From Nitrosomonas sp. (lineage in GTDB: Bacteria > Pseudomonadota > Gammaproteobacteria > Burkholderiales > Nitrosomonadaceae), in the NCBI GenBank assembly GCA_024281995.1, contig JAMWZW010000013.1, forward strand, positions 16,915 through 80,914: DNA of 64,000 nt. Reading direction: 5' to 3'. Made by a program: the position numbers and the translations under genes. This document shows, piece after piece, positions 39,653-49,778 of the stretch (the stretch's first letter is position 1; every line of letters starts with the position of its first letter). A model generated the notes under the pieces. The model saw nothing but the letters and a program-made list of their open reading frames with translations, was not told the origin of the DNA and did not search any database.

Positions 39653-39653
<1 letters not shown>
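38381..39653 (-). pseudogene. amoB: Ammonia monooxygenase subunit B, multiply frameshifted as written
   Basis: The translated pieces cover AmoB end to end: signal peptide ending VAA|HGERSQ (mature His38, a copper ligand in PmoB-type proteins), the HHMHAM copper motif, two C-terminal helices, and the end VIPVFTKL. The frame is broken near 39299-39309 (two extra bases in T runs), 39186-39188 (one base missing), 38812-38814 (one extra) and 38820-38825 (one missing). An in-frame TAA also lies at 38996-38998 in a garbled stretch. The net shift (+1) agrees with the frames of the first and last pieces. Expected length is about 420 aa. Confidence 0.9.
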
Positions 39654-40506
<853 letters not shown>

Positions 40507-40596
40507 TTAAATATGAAAACCATGATGACCTCTTATCTACTTATCATCACCTAGCTTCTCAGCTCGTCTTCATTACTACAACTTAATTTCCATCCC

Positions 40597-40626
40597 TTTA
40601 TCACCCCTAAGTCTAGGGGTGATAAA
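40597..40626 (-). promoter_or_regulatory. 13-bp stem-loop between amoC and amoA
   Basis: A perfect 13-bp inverted repeat (plus strand 40597-40609 and 40614-40626, loop AGTC) lies 11 nt after the amoC stop. It is not followed by a T-run, so it is more likely an mRNA stabiliser, processing site or attenuator than a simple terminator. It could explain separate amoC and amoCAB transcripts, as reported for Nitrosomonas europaea. Confidence 0.7.
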
Positions 40627-40637
40627 TATAACTTACA

Positions 40638-41447
40638 TTAAGGAACAACTCGGTTGTTCAGAATTTCTCTGCTTGCATTATTCCAGGTTACATCGGTCAG
40701 GTTCGAGTACCGGGTAATAATCTGTGCCGCTATGCCACCTGAAAATAATCCTGCCCAGCCCAGAATCACAAATCCCCAATGCAATGGCGCGCTAAACAAC
40801 TCTTCCATGAACCAGAATGCATGGCCCCATTCGTTCAAGCCTACGTTCGGCAGAATCATCAACGGCCCTGCAATTGCCATCACCAATGGAAATGATGTAC
40901 CACGGCTATACAATGGCAAACGTGTCATCGCATACAAATACGAGGCTACGCCACACACAATGTACATCGGGAATGATCCGTAAAACACCACCACGTGACT
41001 TGGCGTAAAGCTCGTGTCACGAATAATCACTTGGTGCCATGACGCATCCTGTTCCGTAAAGAAACTTCCGCCCCAGTAAACACCAAACAAATACACTCCC
41101 AGCCACATCATCCAGTAAAAATATCGTTTGATTTCTAACTTCGTGTCTAGGTTGTCCAATTGCTCTTTCGTGTCTCGGGTCTTCAGTATCCACCCCCATG
41201 TTACCAATGCAAACAATGGCATCAGTGTCATGTGTACACGCCATAACCCCATCCATACCTTATCAAACTCCGGTTCCATCGAATCCATACCGTGAGAATA
41301 CGCAAACGTCCTTTGGTACCAGATCCAAAATATCGCTACCAGCAGCATCGTTAGCATGCCCAACTTGTAGTACTTAGAATCGTACCACAGCGACATGTCA
41401 TAATTCGCGCTCGTACTCGCACTCGTCGTGCCGTATGTTGTTGCCAT
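40638..41447 (-). CDS. amoC: Ammonia monooxygenase subunit C
   Basis: A 269-aa integral membrane subunit with about six TM segments. It carries the conserved [20 protein letters not shown] segment, whose Asp and His correspond to the PmoC metal site, and the C-terminal [15 protein letters not shown]. The frame is intact. AGGAGGT lies 6 nt before the ATG. It is the first gene of amoCAB, followed by a stem-loop and the frameshifted amoA. Confidence 0.96.
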   Translation of the reverse strand: MATTYGTTSASTSANYDMSLWYDSKYYKLGMLTMLLVAIFWIWYQRTFAYSHGMDSMEPEFDKVWMGLWRVHMTLMPLFALVTWGWILKTRDTKEQLDNLDTKLEIKRYFYWMMWLGVYLFGVYWGGSFFTEQDASWHQVIIRDTSFTPSHVVVFYGSFPMYIVCGVASYLYAMTRLPLYSRGTSFPLVMAIAGPLMILPNVGLNEWGHAFWFMEELFSAPLHWGFVILGWAGLFSGGIAAQIITRYSNLTDVTWNNASREILNNRVVP

Positions 41448-41580
41448 CTTTCTACCTCCTAATGTTAATCAAATACTACTCGTTACTTTTACTACTTCTT
41501 AATACTAATTAATTAGTACTGCTTAAAATTTCGGCAGCTAAATTAGCCTTTTTCCTCCCCTAATTTAACCACACCTCTCA

Positions 41581-41609
41581 GGCTAGTCGACCTTGCCACT
41601 TAAAGTCAA
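41581..41609 (-). promoter_or_regulatory. Possible sigma-70 promoter of amoC
   Basis: On the minus strand a TTGACT (-35-like, plus 41604-41609) is followed after 17 nt by CTAGCC (-10-like, 41581-41586). This would place the start of transcription about 125-130 nt upstream of the amoC ATG. The -10 match is poor, and the assignment rests on spacing and position only. Confidence 0.35.
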
Positions 41610-41933
41610 GTCATTTGTCATAAAATAACATCCCACTAATCATATACCCTTAACATATAAAACTCCCTTTCCACTTCTAGAACAATATGTTAATTATTGG
41701 TTCAATTTTTTTAATTAATTTTTATTTTTTTACGCGTAATTCATAGGCCAAGTCTAAAAAGTGAAAATTTGTATTTTACAAGACCAAAATTGTATATAAA
41801 GTTAAATAATTTCTCTGTTCACTCCTCGCCAAAAACTATTTTCTGAATAGTTAATTAATATTAATTATTGGCTCCTGCAAAATTCACGCAACCATACTGA
41901 CATACGCCCTTTTTGCGTAAAAGCTATTGATCA

Positions 41934-42200
41934 ACTGAAGTAACACAAGCCGCAATTAAGCATTCTTTAGACCCAAACGGCATATCAACTTCTTTAACCA
42001 GCCAGCCAGTGCAGCTTTTAACCTGTCGCACATAAGTGGCCCGCTGCAGCGCATCGTCCGACTTGCCTGGTAATCAGCAACGATCCATACAGCGCAACTT
42101 CTGATATACGATTATTGACTTTAAGGCTTGCTGGCGTTTGAGCCAATTCCGCTGACAGTTTTGTCAGCAGCTTGTACTTGCCACGTTGAATGATTCCCAC
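41934..42200 (-). pseudogene. Decayed coding relic upstream of amoC
   Basis: The minus strand reads GIIQRGKYKLLTKLSAELAQ... for about 45 codons. It then continues in another frame as KSDDALQRATYVRQVKS...GSKECLIAA to a stop at 41934. Both parts look like real protein with normal composition, joined by one frameshift near 42070. The Val-Gly-Ser / YVRQVKS layout is faintly reminiscent of BON-domain proteins, but I cannot assign a family. The remaining upstream spacer (41448-41933) is very AT-rich and shows no gene. Confidence 0.4.
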
Positions 42201-42246
42201 CTCTGAATAGTCGGTATCTATACTGAATAAAGAAAAGGAATTGCCA

Positions 42247-42833
42247 GTGACAAAGTGTACTCAGGAATCATTTAATTTTCCAGAGGTAAAAAAAAGCGTA
42301 CTGTTGAAGTGAATTTTGAAGGCGGAGATATCACTTCAGATGGTGGCGTGATGTTATAGCGGCAGGCGGATAAACGCATTGGGCTAAGCAAAGCTGTTGC
42401 TCAAGCCCTGTACGATAATCACCGGCAGGCAAGCTGCAAGCAGGGTAGTTTGGCGCTATTGCGGCAACGGGTTTATGCCTTGGCATGTGGTTATGAAGAC
42501 CTCAATGATCATCAGCAATTACGCCATGATTTGGCGATTCAATCAGCAGTTGAACGCGAGGAGGTATTGGCGAGCAGTTCCACCTTAAGTCGCTGGGAGA
42601 ATCAGGCGAATCGACAAGCAGCTGGCATATTCATCAAGTGATGATAAAGCGGTTTGTGGCTTCATTCAAATAGCCACCCAAAAAACTGCTTCCGGATTTT
42701 GAGGCCACCGATGATGCGGTGCATGGCAAACAGGAGGGCCGTTTCATTCATGGCTACTATGATTACTACTGCTTTTTGCCACTATATGTGTTCTGCCAGG
42801 ATCAACTTCTGGTAAGCTATCTGCGGTCCAGCA
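42247..42833 (+). pseudogene. IS1380-type transposase relic (N-terminal part)
   Basis: Pieces of a DDE transposase of the IS1380 group can be followed through frameshifts: a GTG start at 42247 (MTKCTQESFNFPEV), then VEVNFEGGDITSDGGVML, RQADKRIGLSKAVAQAL, RVYALACGYEDLND, LDI-type LASSSTLSRWENQ, then DATDDAVHG...FIHGYYDYYCFLPLY and SYLRSSN. A TAG interrupts after GVML and an A-run shifts the frame near 42288-42296. The C-terminal half is missing; the match fades at about 42833. Clearly inactive. Confidence 0.75.
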
Positions 42834-42910
42834 ATACATTCGGCTGTTGATAAGAGCGTTTAGCTCACAGCCCCGATGGTGTATTCGCTGGCGGGTCCAA
42901 ATCTGAATAC

Positions 42911-43999
42911 CTAATCTTTGGCACCCATTTCTAGCGCACGTTTCCTAGATAATTGAGCTACTTCATCTGGAATATGGATCTCCAACCATCCTTGCAGATG
43001 GCTACAGGTAAGATCTGCAAGAGCTTGAATCCAATCGTTTCGTTCATTGAGACAAGGAATATAATGAAACTCCTTGCCACCAGCTTGAATAAAAATATCC
43101 TTCCCTTCCAGAGCAATTTCTTCTAATGTTTCTAAGCAATCGGATACAAATCCAGGACATACGACATCAACCCGCGAAACCCCTGTTTTTCCAAGTTGCA
43201 TTAAGGTTGTTGCGGTATAAGGAGTTAGCCATTTAGCTTTGCCAAAACGCGATTGAAAACAAACTGCATATTGGTTGATATCTAAAGCCAACGCTTCAGC
43301 TAATAACCGCCCCGTTTTCTGACATGCGCAGTGATACGGATCACCTTTATCGAGATTCGCGCGTGGAGTACCATGAAAACTAATTATCAATTTATCAGGA
43401 CGACCATGACTATCCCAATAATCACGTACATTTTGTGCCAATGCCGCAATATAGCGTGGATGATCATGGTATTGTTTAACCGTACGAATTTCAGGCATAT
43501 TACGCATGTTACTTAGCACTGCAAAAACATTATCCATTGCAGCAGCAGTACTACTGGCGGCGTATTGTGGAAATAATGGAATGACAAGAATGCGCTCACA
43601 ACCTTGTTTTTGCATTTTAGTTAGTACTGCTGCAATGGAGGGATTACCAATATTCATAGCATATTCCACGATGGGTGGATGTTGTAATCGTATCTGCAAC
43701 TCATTTCGCAGTAATTTTGTTTGACGTTCTGTATGAACTTTAAGTGGAGAACCCTCAGGCATCCAGATTTTTACATATTTCTCGGCAGATTTACTCGGTC
43801 TGAAAGGTAAAATAAAACTGTATAAAATAGGCCACCAAATAAGCTTGGGTACTTCTATCACGCGAGGATTACTCAGAAATTCTTTAAGGTAAGGGCGTAA
43901 TGCTTGTGCTGTTGGTGAATCAGGGGTTCCCAAATTGATTAATAGCACTCCGCTACGATTAGGTGAACCATGCTGGTAATTTGATTTGGAAGTCATCAT
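42911..43999 (-). CDS. hemH: Ferrochelatase
   Basis: Inserts Fe(II) into protoporphyrin IX, the last step of haem synthesis. This matters in an ammonia oxidiser with many c-type cytochromes. The 362-aa product has [11 protein letters not shown] near the N-terminus, the catalytic His in IISFHGTP, and the Glu in [14 protein letters not shown]. Two adjacent ATGs (43999 and 43996) can start it. It lies 14 nt downstream of hrcA and is probably co-transcribed with it. Confidence 0.95.
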   Translation of the reverse strand: MMTSKSNYQHGSPNRSGVLLINLGTPDSPTAQALRPYLKEFLSNPRVIEVPKLIWWPILYSFILPFRPSKSAEKYVKIWMPEGSPLKVHTERQTKLLRNELQIRLQHPPIVEYAMNIGNPSIAAVLTKMQKQGCERILVIPLFPQYAASSTAAAMDNVFAVLSNMRNMPEIRTVKQYHDHPRYIAALAQNVRDYWDSHGRPDKLIISFHGTPRANLDKGDPYHCACQKTGRLLAEALALDINQYAVCFQSRFGKAKWLTPYTATTLMQLGKTGVSRVDVVCPGFVSDCLETLEEIALEGKDIFIQAGGKEFHYIPCLNERNDWIQALADLTCSHLQGWLEIHIPDEVAQLSRKRALEMGAKD

Positions 44000-44013
44000 G
44001 GATGATATAAAAT

Positions 44014-45033
44014 TTAATGTTGCGACAAGCTGCTGGACAAAAGTTTCGCGGTGATATGGACAATCGGAATAATACGTTCATAAGCCATACGCCGTGGACC
44101 GATTACACCAACAGCGCCTACAATTTCCCCTTCAATTTCATAAGGTGCTGTTATAACACTAAATTCTTCTAGGGATGCGACATCTGATTCACCACCAATA
44201 AAAATTTTTACACCATGTGCCTGGCGACTAAGTTCAAGCAGTTGCAGTAATTTAGTTTTACGTTCAAACAGTTCAAATAATTTCTTTAAACTGATTAGAT
44301 TTTCTGTCAAATCATCAACTTGTATAAGATTTCGTTCGCCAGCCAATACTACAGCTTCGCTACCTTCAGTGATGGCACTCCCCCCTACTTCTATAGCAGC
44401 ACTCATTAAGCTAATCATTTCACTACGCAATTGCTTTAACTCTGTATTCAAACGACTTTGGATTTCATCGAGCGTACAGCCGGCATAATGCTGATTGATA
44501 TAATTTCCTGCTGCAACCAAATCGGATTGACTGTAAGGTTTGTCAGTAAAAATAATACGATTTTGCACATCACCTTCAGGGGTTACGATAATAAGTAAAA
44601 TGCGTTTTTCTGACAGCGCCATAAATTCGACATAACGAAATACAGCTCCCTTACGTTTGGGTGTAATAACTACACCTGCAAAATGCGTAAGCTCTGACAA
44701 AAGCTGAGGTACCGTATTGATTAGACGTGAAGGATTATCCGGATGTAATTGACTTTCCAGGTGATCAAGTTCTTTTTTATCCAGTGTCTTAACTACCAAC
44801 AATGTATCAACAAAAAGGCGATAACCTTTAGGCGTAGGAATCCTCCCTGCTGATGTGTGGGGACTAGTGATTAATCCCATTTCTTCCAAATCAGACATTA
44901 CGTTGCGAATAGTTGCAGGACTAAGATCAAGCCCCGAAAATTTCGAAAGCGCACGAGAGCCTACTGGTTGACCTTCATGAATATATCGTTCTACCAGTGT
45001 TTTTAATAAAATTTGAGCACGTTCATTTAACAT
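44014..45033 (-). CDS. hrcA: Heat-inducible transcription repressor HrcA
   Basis: Repressor of heat-shock genes through CIRCE elements. The 339-aa product has the N-terminal winged-helix domain ([29 protein letters not shown]...[17 protein letters not shown]) and the C-terminal [18 protein letters not shown] segment. I saw no CIRCE element nearby, so its targets (groE/dnaK) lie elsewhere. It is divergent from nadK across a 283-nt AT-rich gap. Confidence 0.94.
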   Translation of the reverse strand: MLNERAQILLKTLVERYIHEGQPVGSRALSKFSGLDLSPATIRNVMSDLEEMGLITSPHTSAGRIPTPKGYRLFVDTLLVVKTLDKKELDHLESQLHPDNPSRLINTVPQLLSELTHFAGVVITPKRKGAVFRYVEFMALSEKRILLIIVTPEGDVQNRIIFTDKPYSQSDLVAAGNYINQHYAGCTLDEIQSRLNTELKQLRSEMISLMSAAIEVGGSAITEGSEAVVLAGERNLIQVDDLTENLISLKKLFELFERKTKLLQLLELSRQAHGVKIFIGGESDVASLEEFSVITAPYEIEGEIVGAVGVIGPRRMAYERIIPIVHITAKLLSSSLSQH

Positions 45034-45316
45034 GCGTTAATTCTACACGAAGCTGCAGTATTCATATTGAGTTGTAAGCAATGATTTTGCCTTATTTTTA
45101 TATGCTAAACTTTCCAATCGCCAACATATGTTTGATTGTGCGAATTTTGCTGGGTATCTATCTATTTTATTGATTTGATATTTTATGGGTGGATGTTTGC
45201 CGAAGAATTATTTTACATCTGGAAAAGATTATAGATAGGTTTAAAAATTTTTTAATAGCACGTTGAACCTTTATGTTTAATTTAGATTATAGATTAATTG
45301 CTAGTATACCTAATCG

Positions 45317-46189
45317 ATGAATTCACCATTCACATTCATCGCACTCATCGGTAAACATAAGAATCCAGAAATTGCGATACCCCTTCTCAATCTTGCCGAA
45401 TATTTGAGCAAAAAGAATTACAAAGTTTTGCTGGATGGTTTTACTGCATCTCAGATTGGTAGCGACAAATATTCGATTTTATCTCTGGAAGAAATTGGTG
45501 AAAAAGCTGATCTGGCTGTCGTAATGGGAGGCGACGGCACGATGTTGAATATTGCGCGCATGCTAGTTTCTTATGATGTGCCATTAATTGGCATTAACCA
45601 AGGAAGACTCGGCTTCCTCACTGATTTATCGGCAGATACCATGTTTGAAACGCTCGACGAAATGCTCGCAGGGCAATATACCACCGAGCGCCGTATGCTG
45701 TTATACGCTGAAGTCATTCGCAATGCTGAAAGTGTGTTCGGCAGCTTAGCATTCAACGATGTCGTGTTATACCGAGGAATGAGCAGCGGCATGATCGAGT
45801 TTGAAGTAAAAGTCGATAATGAATATGTCAATACCCTTCGTTCTGACGGTTTGATAGTGGCGACACCAACGGGATCAACAGCTTATGCGCTATCGTCAGG
45901 CGGGCCAATTCTGCATCCCAGCTTGGATCTGATCACTCTTGTACCGATTTGCCCGCATACATTGAGTAATCGTCCAATCGTCATTGGTCCCGACACCAGT
46001 GTACAAATCCAGCTGCAGAGTTCAGTAAATGTGCGCATCAACTGTGACAGTCATTCCTGTTTTGATCTGGAACAAACAGATAGCATTGTCGTGCGACGTT
46101 TTCCTAAAACAGTACGATTGTTGCATTCAATCAATCACAGTTATTATCGTACGCTCAGAGAGAAATTGGGATGGAGCGAATTTCCCTGA
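45317..46189 (+). CDS. nadK: NAD kinase
   Basis: Phosphorylates NAD to NADP. The 290-aa product has the GGDG motif at residues 71-74 (VVMGGDGTMLNIAR), the LGFLTDLS segment and the NE/D-type TPTGSTAYALSSGGPI motif. Length is normal. recN begins 22 nt after its stop, a common pairing in proteobacteria. Confidence 0.95.
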   Translation: MNSPFTFIALIGKHKNPEIAIPLLNLAEYLSKKNYKVLLDGFTASQIGSDKYSILSLEEIGEKADLAVVMGGDGTMLNIARMLVSYDVPLIGINQGRLGFLTDLSADTMFETLDEMLAGQYTTERRMLLYAEVIRNAESVFGSLAFNDVVLYRGMSSGMIEFEVKVDNEYVNTLRSDGLIVATPTGSTAYALSSGGPILHPSLDLITLVPICPHTLSNRPIVIGPDTSVQIQLQSSVNVRINCDSHSCFDLEQTDSIVVRRFPKTVRLLHSINHSYYRTLREKLGWSEFP

Positions 46190-46211
46190 TGTTCCAGTTC
46201 AATGCACGGTT

Positions 46212-47921
46212 ATGTTAAAGCACCTCAGCATTAAAGATTTTGTCATTGTTGACTGGATGGAGCTTGATTTTATGTCTGGTTTCACAGTATTAACCGGGGA
46301 AACAGGGGCAGGAAAATCCATTTTGATCGATGCATTGGGTCTTGCTTTGGGCGAGCGCGGCAATCCCGGTCAGATCCGGCACGATTGTGAGCGTGCTGAA
46401 ATTAATGTGACATTTGAAATCCATGCCTTACCGGAGCTGGTACATTGGTTAAATGACAATGACTTGCAAGGTGACGCGGATACCTGCTTGATACGCCGCA
46501 TTCTTGAAACCAATGGTCGCTCGCGTAGCTATATTAATGGTCATGCAGCGACATTACAGCAATTACGTAGCGCGGGAGAATTCCTGGTGACCATTCATAG
46601 CCAGCATGCGCACCAAGCCTTGCTACACAAGGATGAACAGCGTGTATTGCTCGATGCTTTTTGCGGCGGTATCAACCTGGCGCATGCAGTGAAAACAGCT
46701 TATCAGCGTTGGCAGGATTGTTATCAGCGAAGAATTGCTATGGAGCAGCAAGTAACAGAATTTCAGGGCAAACGGCAACAGCTTGAGTGGCAAGTTCAGG
46801 AATTATCAGCACTAAATTTTACGATAGATGAGTGGCAAACGTTGCAAACCGATCATAATCGGCTATCACATGTAGCTACACTGCTGGCGGCTACCGATAT
46901 GGCCATTGAAGGATTATTGGAAAGCGAATCGGCGGTCATAACACAAGTAAATACCATCAATGCTCAATTACAAAATCTTCTGGCATATGATCGCCAACTT
47001 AAGGGAGTTATCGATTTGCTGGATTGCGCGCAAATCCAATTGCAAGAAGGAACTCGAGATTTGAAATATTACCGTAACAGCCTTGATCTCGATCCACAAG
47101 CATTACAAGAGATTGAACAGCGATTATCAACGATTCATACCATGGCAAGAAAATATCGCGTAAGCGCAGAAGAATTGCCACCACTCCTTGATACACTGAT
47201 GCATCGGTTAGACGAACTGAATACGGCATCAGATATCGATGATTTGCAAGCACGTGAAGCAGCCGCACAAACCGAATATTTTGGATTGGCCAAAAGATTA
47301 AGTACTGCACGTCAACAAGGTAGTAAAGACCTATCACACCAAGTAAGCGCTGCAATGCAAATGCTGGCAATGTCCGGGGGTGAATTTGCGGTGACGCTGA
47401 CGTCCCGCGATGCAGAGCAAGTTAATGCACATGGATTGGAGCACATTGAATTTCAAGTAAAAGCTCACCAAACTTTACCCTTGCGTTCACTGGCAAAAGT
47501 AGCTTCCGGCGGCGAATTGTCGCGCATTAGCTTGGCCATTCAAGTAATTACCAGCAAGATTGGAAAAGCATCTACGTTAATTTTTGACGAAGTCGATGTG
47601 GGTATTGGTGGAGGGGTTGCTGAGACCGTTGGTAATTTATTGAAGAAATTGGGACAAGAACGGCAGGTTTTATGTATCACACACTTGCCACAGGTAGCAG
47701 CCTTGGGCGATCAACAATGGCAAGTTGTAAAAATAAAAGGATCGATGAAAAATCAACCGGTTCTGAGCAAAATTAGCATTCTAAGTCAGCACGAACGCAT
47801 AGATGAGATTGCGCGCATGCTAGGCGGTATTAATATCACTGAAACAACACGCCAGCATGCGGCGGAAATGCTACAAAATGGTACGTCTACAAAAGTATCT
47901 GTCGATAAACCCCGCCATTGA
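46212..47921 (+). CDS. recN: DNA repair protein RecN
   Basis: SMC-like ATPase in double-strand-break repair. The 569-aa product begins at ATG 46212 (MLKHLSIKDFVIVDWMELDF). It has Walker A GETGAGKS at 29-36, a central coiled-coil region (about 155-370), the ABC signature ASGGELSRISLAI and Walker B TLIFDEVDVGIGG. The longer frame upstream only re-reads nadK. A hairpin ends the gene. Confidence 0.94.
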   Translation: MLKHLSIKDFVIVDWMELDFMSGFTVLTGETGAGKSILIDALGLALGERGNPGQIRHDCERAEINVTFEIHALPELVHWLNDNDLQGDADTCLIRRILETNGRSRSYINGHAATLQQLRSAGEFLVTIHSQHAHQALLHKDEQRVLLDAFCGGINLAHAVKTAYQRWQDCYQRRIAMEQQVTEFQGKRQQLEWQVQELSALNFTIDEWQTLQTDHNRLSHVATLLAATDMAIEGLLESESAVITQVNTINAQLQNLLAYDRQLKGVIDLLDCAQIQLQEGTRDLKYYRNSLDLDPQALQEIEQRLSTIHTMARKYRVSAEELPPLLDTLMHRLDELNTASDIDDLQAREAAAQTEYFGLAKRLSTARQQGSKDLSHQVSAAMQMLAMSGGEFAVTLTSRDAEQVNAHGLEHIEFQVKAHQTLPLRSLAKVASGGELSRISLAIQVITSKIGKASTLIFDEVDVGIGGGVAETVGNLLKKLGQERQVLCITHLPQVAALGDQQWQVVKIKGSMKNQPVLSKISILSQHERIDEIARMLGGINITETTRQHAAEMLQNGTSTKVSVDKPRH

Positions 47922-47932
47922 AGGCGGAGTTT
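47907..47932. terminator. Hairpin at the recN / RTX convergent junction
   Basis: AAACCCCGCC (47907-47916) pairs with GGCGGAGTTT (47923-47932) with one mismatch. It overlaps the recN stop and is followed by a short AT-rich stretch. It may terminate recN and also the convergent RTX gene ending at 47946. Confidence 0.5.
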
Positions 47933-47945
47933 ACTCGGAGAATTT

Positions 47946-49436
47946 TTAAAGTGCAGTGACGAAAAAGTCGGTAGTAGTTATTGCAGGCACTCCGCTCAGA
48001 ATGGCGAACTGAGCCGATCCACCCGCACCGTTACCATTGGAATCATAAGATAATGCTCCAGTGGTGGTGTTGTAGAGCAGGAAATCATTGGCATCAACAG
48101 CAGTACCTGTGGCATTGGCACGGAAGTTTGCAGGCGCAACGGCACCACTGGGTAAATTAGAGAAAATCGTGTCAATTAAAAAAATAGTATCAGAAGGCGA
48201 AAAAAATCCATTGATTTGATCGACGTTAGTAGCGCCTAGAGGTGTGCTAAATAGATACTGATCATCAGTTCCGAGACCAGCAAAGATCACATCATTACCT
48301 AAGCCACCGTCCAGTATGTCATTTCCATTACCCCCAGATAGCGTATCGTTACCAGCGTTTCCGGTAATAAAATCATTTCCATCACCACCGTTTAATGTAT
48401 TTGCCGCATTGTTTCCATCGATTCGATTGTTAAGATTATTACCGCTGCCATTAATTGCAGCGTTCCCTGTCAAACTAAGATCTTCAATCCCAAATCCCAA
48501 CGTATGGTTGGCAGATGATAACACTTGATCAAAGCCTGATTGATTCCCCACAAATTGCTCCGCAACGATATCGCCAACATTATCAACAATGTAAGTATCA
48601 TTCTGGTCACCACCATCCATATTATCTGCACCAGCACCACCGTTCAGTGTATCGTTACCGTCATTGCCTTTTAATATATCGTTGCCTGCACGACCATTGA
48701 TGGTGTCGTTACCGAGACCACCCTCTATTTCATTGGCAGCCCCGTTACCATTGATAATATTATCGAGTTCGTTACCAAAGCCATCAATAGCGCTACTTCC
48801 AGTCAGGTTGAGGTTATTGATTCCGAAACTTATCGAGAAGTCAATTGAGGCATTAACGGTATCAATACCGGCCACGAGATCCTCGAAATCTTCGATGGCA
48901 ACATCACCCAGGTTGTCCACCACATACGTGTCATTGCCATCTTTGCCGTTCATGCGATCTGCGCCTGCAGCACCGTTGAGCACATTGGCAGCGGAGTTAC
49001 CGGTGATATTATTATCTTTAGCATTGCCGGTACCATTGATAGGTGCATTACCGAACAGGAAAAGATCTTCAATTGCAGAACCCAACGTATGCGTGACAGT
49101 TGTAATAACCGTGTCGAATCCTCCGCTGGCTGTGTTATTGGTTTCAGCTGCAACATCTCCAGCATTATCAACAAAATAGGTATCGATACCATCACCACCA
49201 TCCATATTATCAGCGCCTGTACCTCCATCTAGTGAATCGTCTCCATTACCACCAAGCAGCCTATCATTACCGCTGCCACCATTCAGTTGATCATTCCCAC
49301 CTCTGCCGTCCAATATGTCATTACCCGCAAAACCATTAATGATGTCAGCGTTAGCTGTACCGATCAAACTAAAGCGGAAAGCGCCGCCATTAAAAGTATT
49401 ATTGTCATTAAATTGTGTTCCATTAAAAGTTGCCAT
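47946..49436 (-). CDS. RTX-type calcium-binding repeat protein, probable type I secretion substrate
   Basis: A 496-aa acidic, Asn/Gly/Asp-rich protein without a signal peptide. It contains many GGxGxDxLxG nonapeptides (about residues 38-80, 150-170, 235-275, 345-385). Three longer modules of the form GNDTYxVDNxGDxxxE...GxDTV...LGxxIExLxLTGxAxIxGxGN follow, as in serralysin-type M10 C-terminal regions. The C-terminus (about 400-496) resembles a type I secretion tail ending FFVTAL. No catalytic domain is seen. No secretion ABC transporter or adaptor lies next to it. Confidence 0.85.
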   Translation of the reverse strand: MATFNGTQFNDNNTFNGGAFRFSLIGTANADIINGFAGNDILDGRGGNDQLNGGSGNDRLLGGNGDDSLDGGTGADNMDGGDGIDTYFVDNAGDVAAETNNTASGGFDTVITTVTHTLGSAIEDLFLFGNAPINGTGNAKDNNITGNSAANVLNGAAGADRMNGKDGNDTYVVDNLGDVAIEDFEDLVAGIDTVNASIDFSISFGINNLNLTGSSAIDGFGNELDNIINGNGAANEIEGGLGNDTINGRAGNDILKGNDGNDTLNGGAGADNMDGGDQNDTYIVDNVGDIVAEQFVGNQSGFDQVLSSANHTLGFGIEDLSLTGNAAINGSGNNLNNRIDGNNAANTLNGGDGNDFITGNAGNDTLSGGNGNDILDGGLGNDVIFAGLGTDDQYLFSTPLGATNVDQINGFFSPSDTIFLIDTIFSNLPSGAVAPANFRANATGTAVDANDFLLYNTTTGALSYDSNGNGAGGSAQFAILSGVPAITTTDFFVTAL

Positions 49437-49778
49437 AATCGTTTCCTCTCAATTTAAAAAAATACAAACTACGTTGTTGGTAAATATAGGAGCAATTTAG
49501 TAACCACATGAGCGTGCATTACCTTATTTTTGCGCCATTGCATGAACTCAGCGCAGGTCACTCAAATTTCGAAAAAAACGCCAACAATTTTGATTGAACT
49601 ACGCTTAGGTTGTAACAAATGTTAGTCAAAGCTATTATCGTTTGTATTTGTTACACAAAAATTATCTTAGCTTGTCCAACTAAAGAAATTCTGTGAGGTT
49701 TGTCACAAATTAATCCATTTAACAGAATGCAGCGGGAGTTCTTCCTAGTGTCACGTATATTTCTAAAAGAACGCATTA
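49437..49778. promoter_or_regulatory. Intergenic, with a 10-bp inverted repeat upstream of the RTX gene
   Basis: No gene is seen here. TGTAACAAAT (49611-49620) and ATTTGTTACA (49646-49655) form a perfect inverted repeat with a 25-nt spacer, about 175-220 nt upstream of the RTX start. The spacing is long for one dimer site, so it may be a cruciform or two half-sites. Confidence 0.4.

Noticed and set aside
45034-45316. CIRCE element near hrcA
   Set aside because: No TTAGCACTC-N9-GAGTGCTAA-like sequence was found in the gap.
46029-46211. Longer recN start inside nadK
   Set aside because: The extra residues are the nadK 3' end out of frame; RecN proteins begin at the ATG 46212 equivalent.
48316-49228. 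Open frames on both strands across the RTX gene
   Set aside because: Repetitive Gly/Asn/Asp codons keep other frames open; only the minus-strand frame has the RTX repeats.
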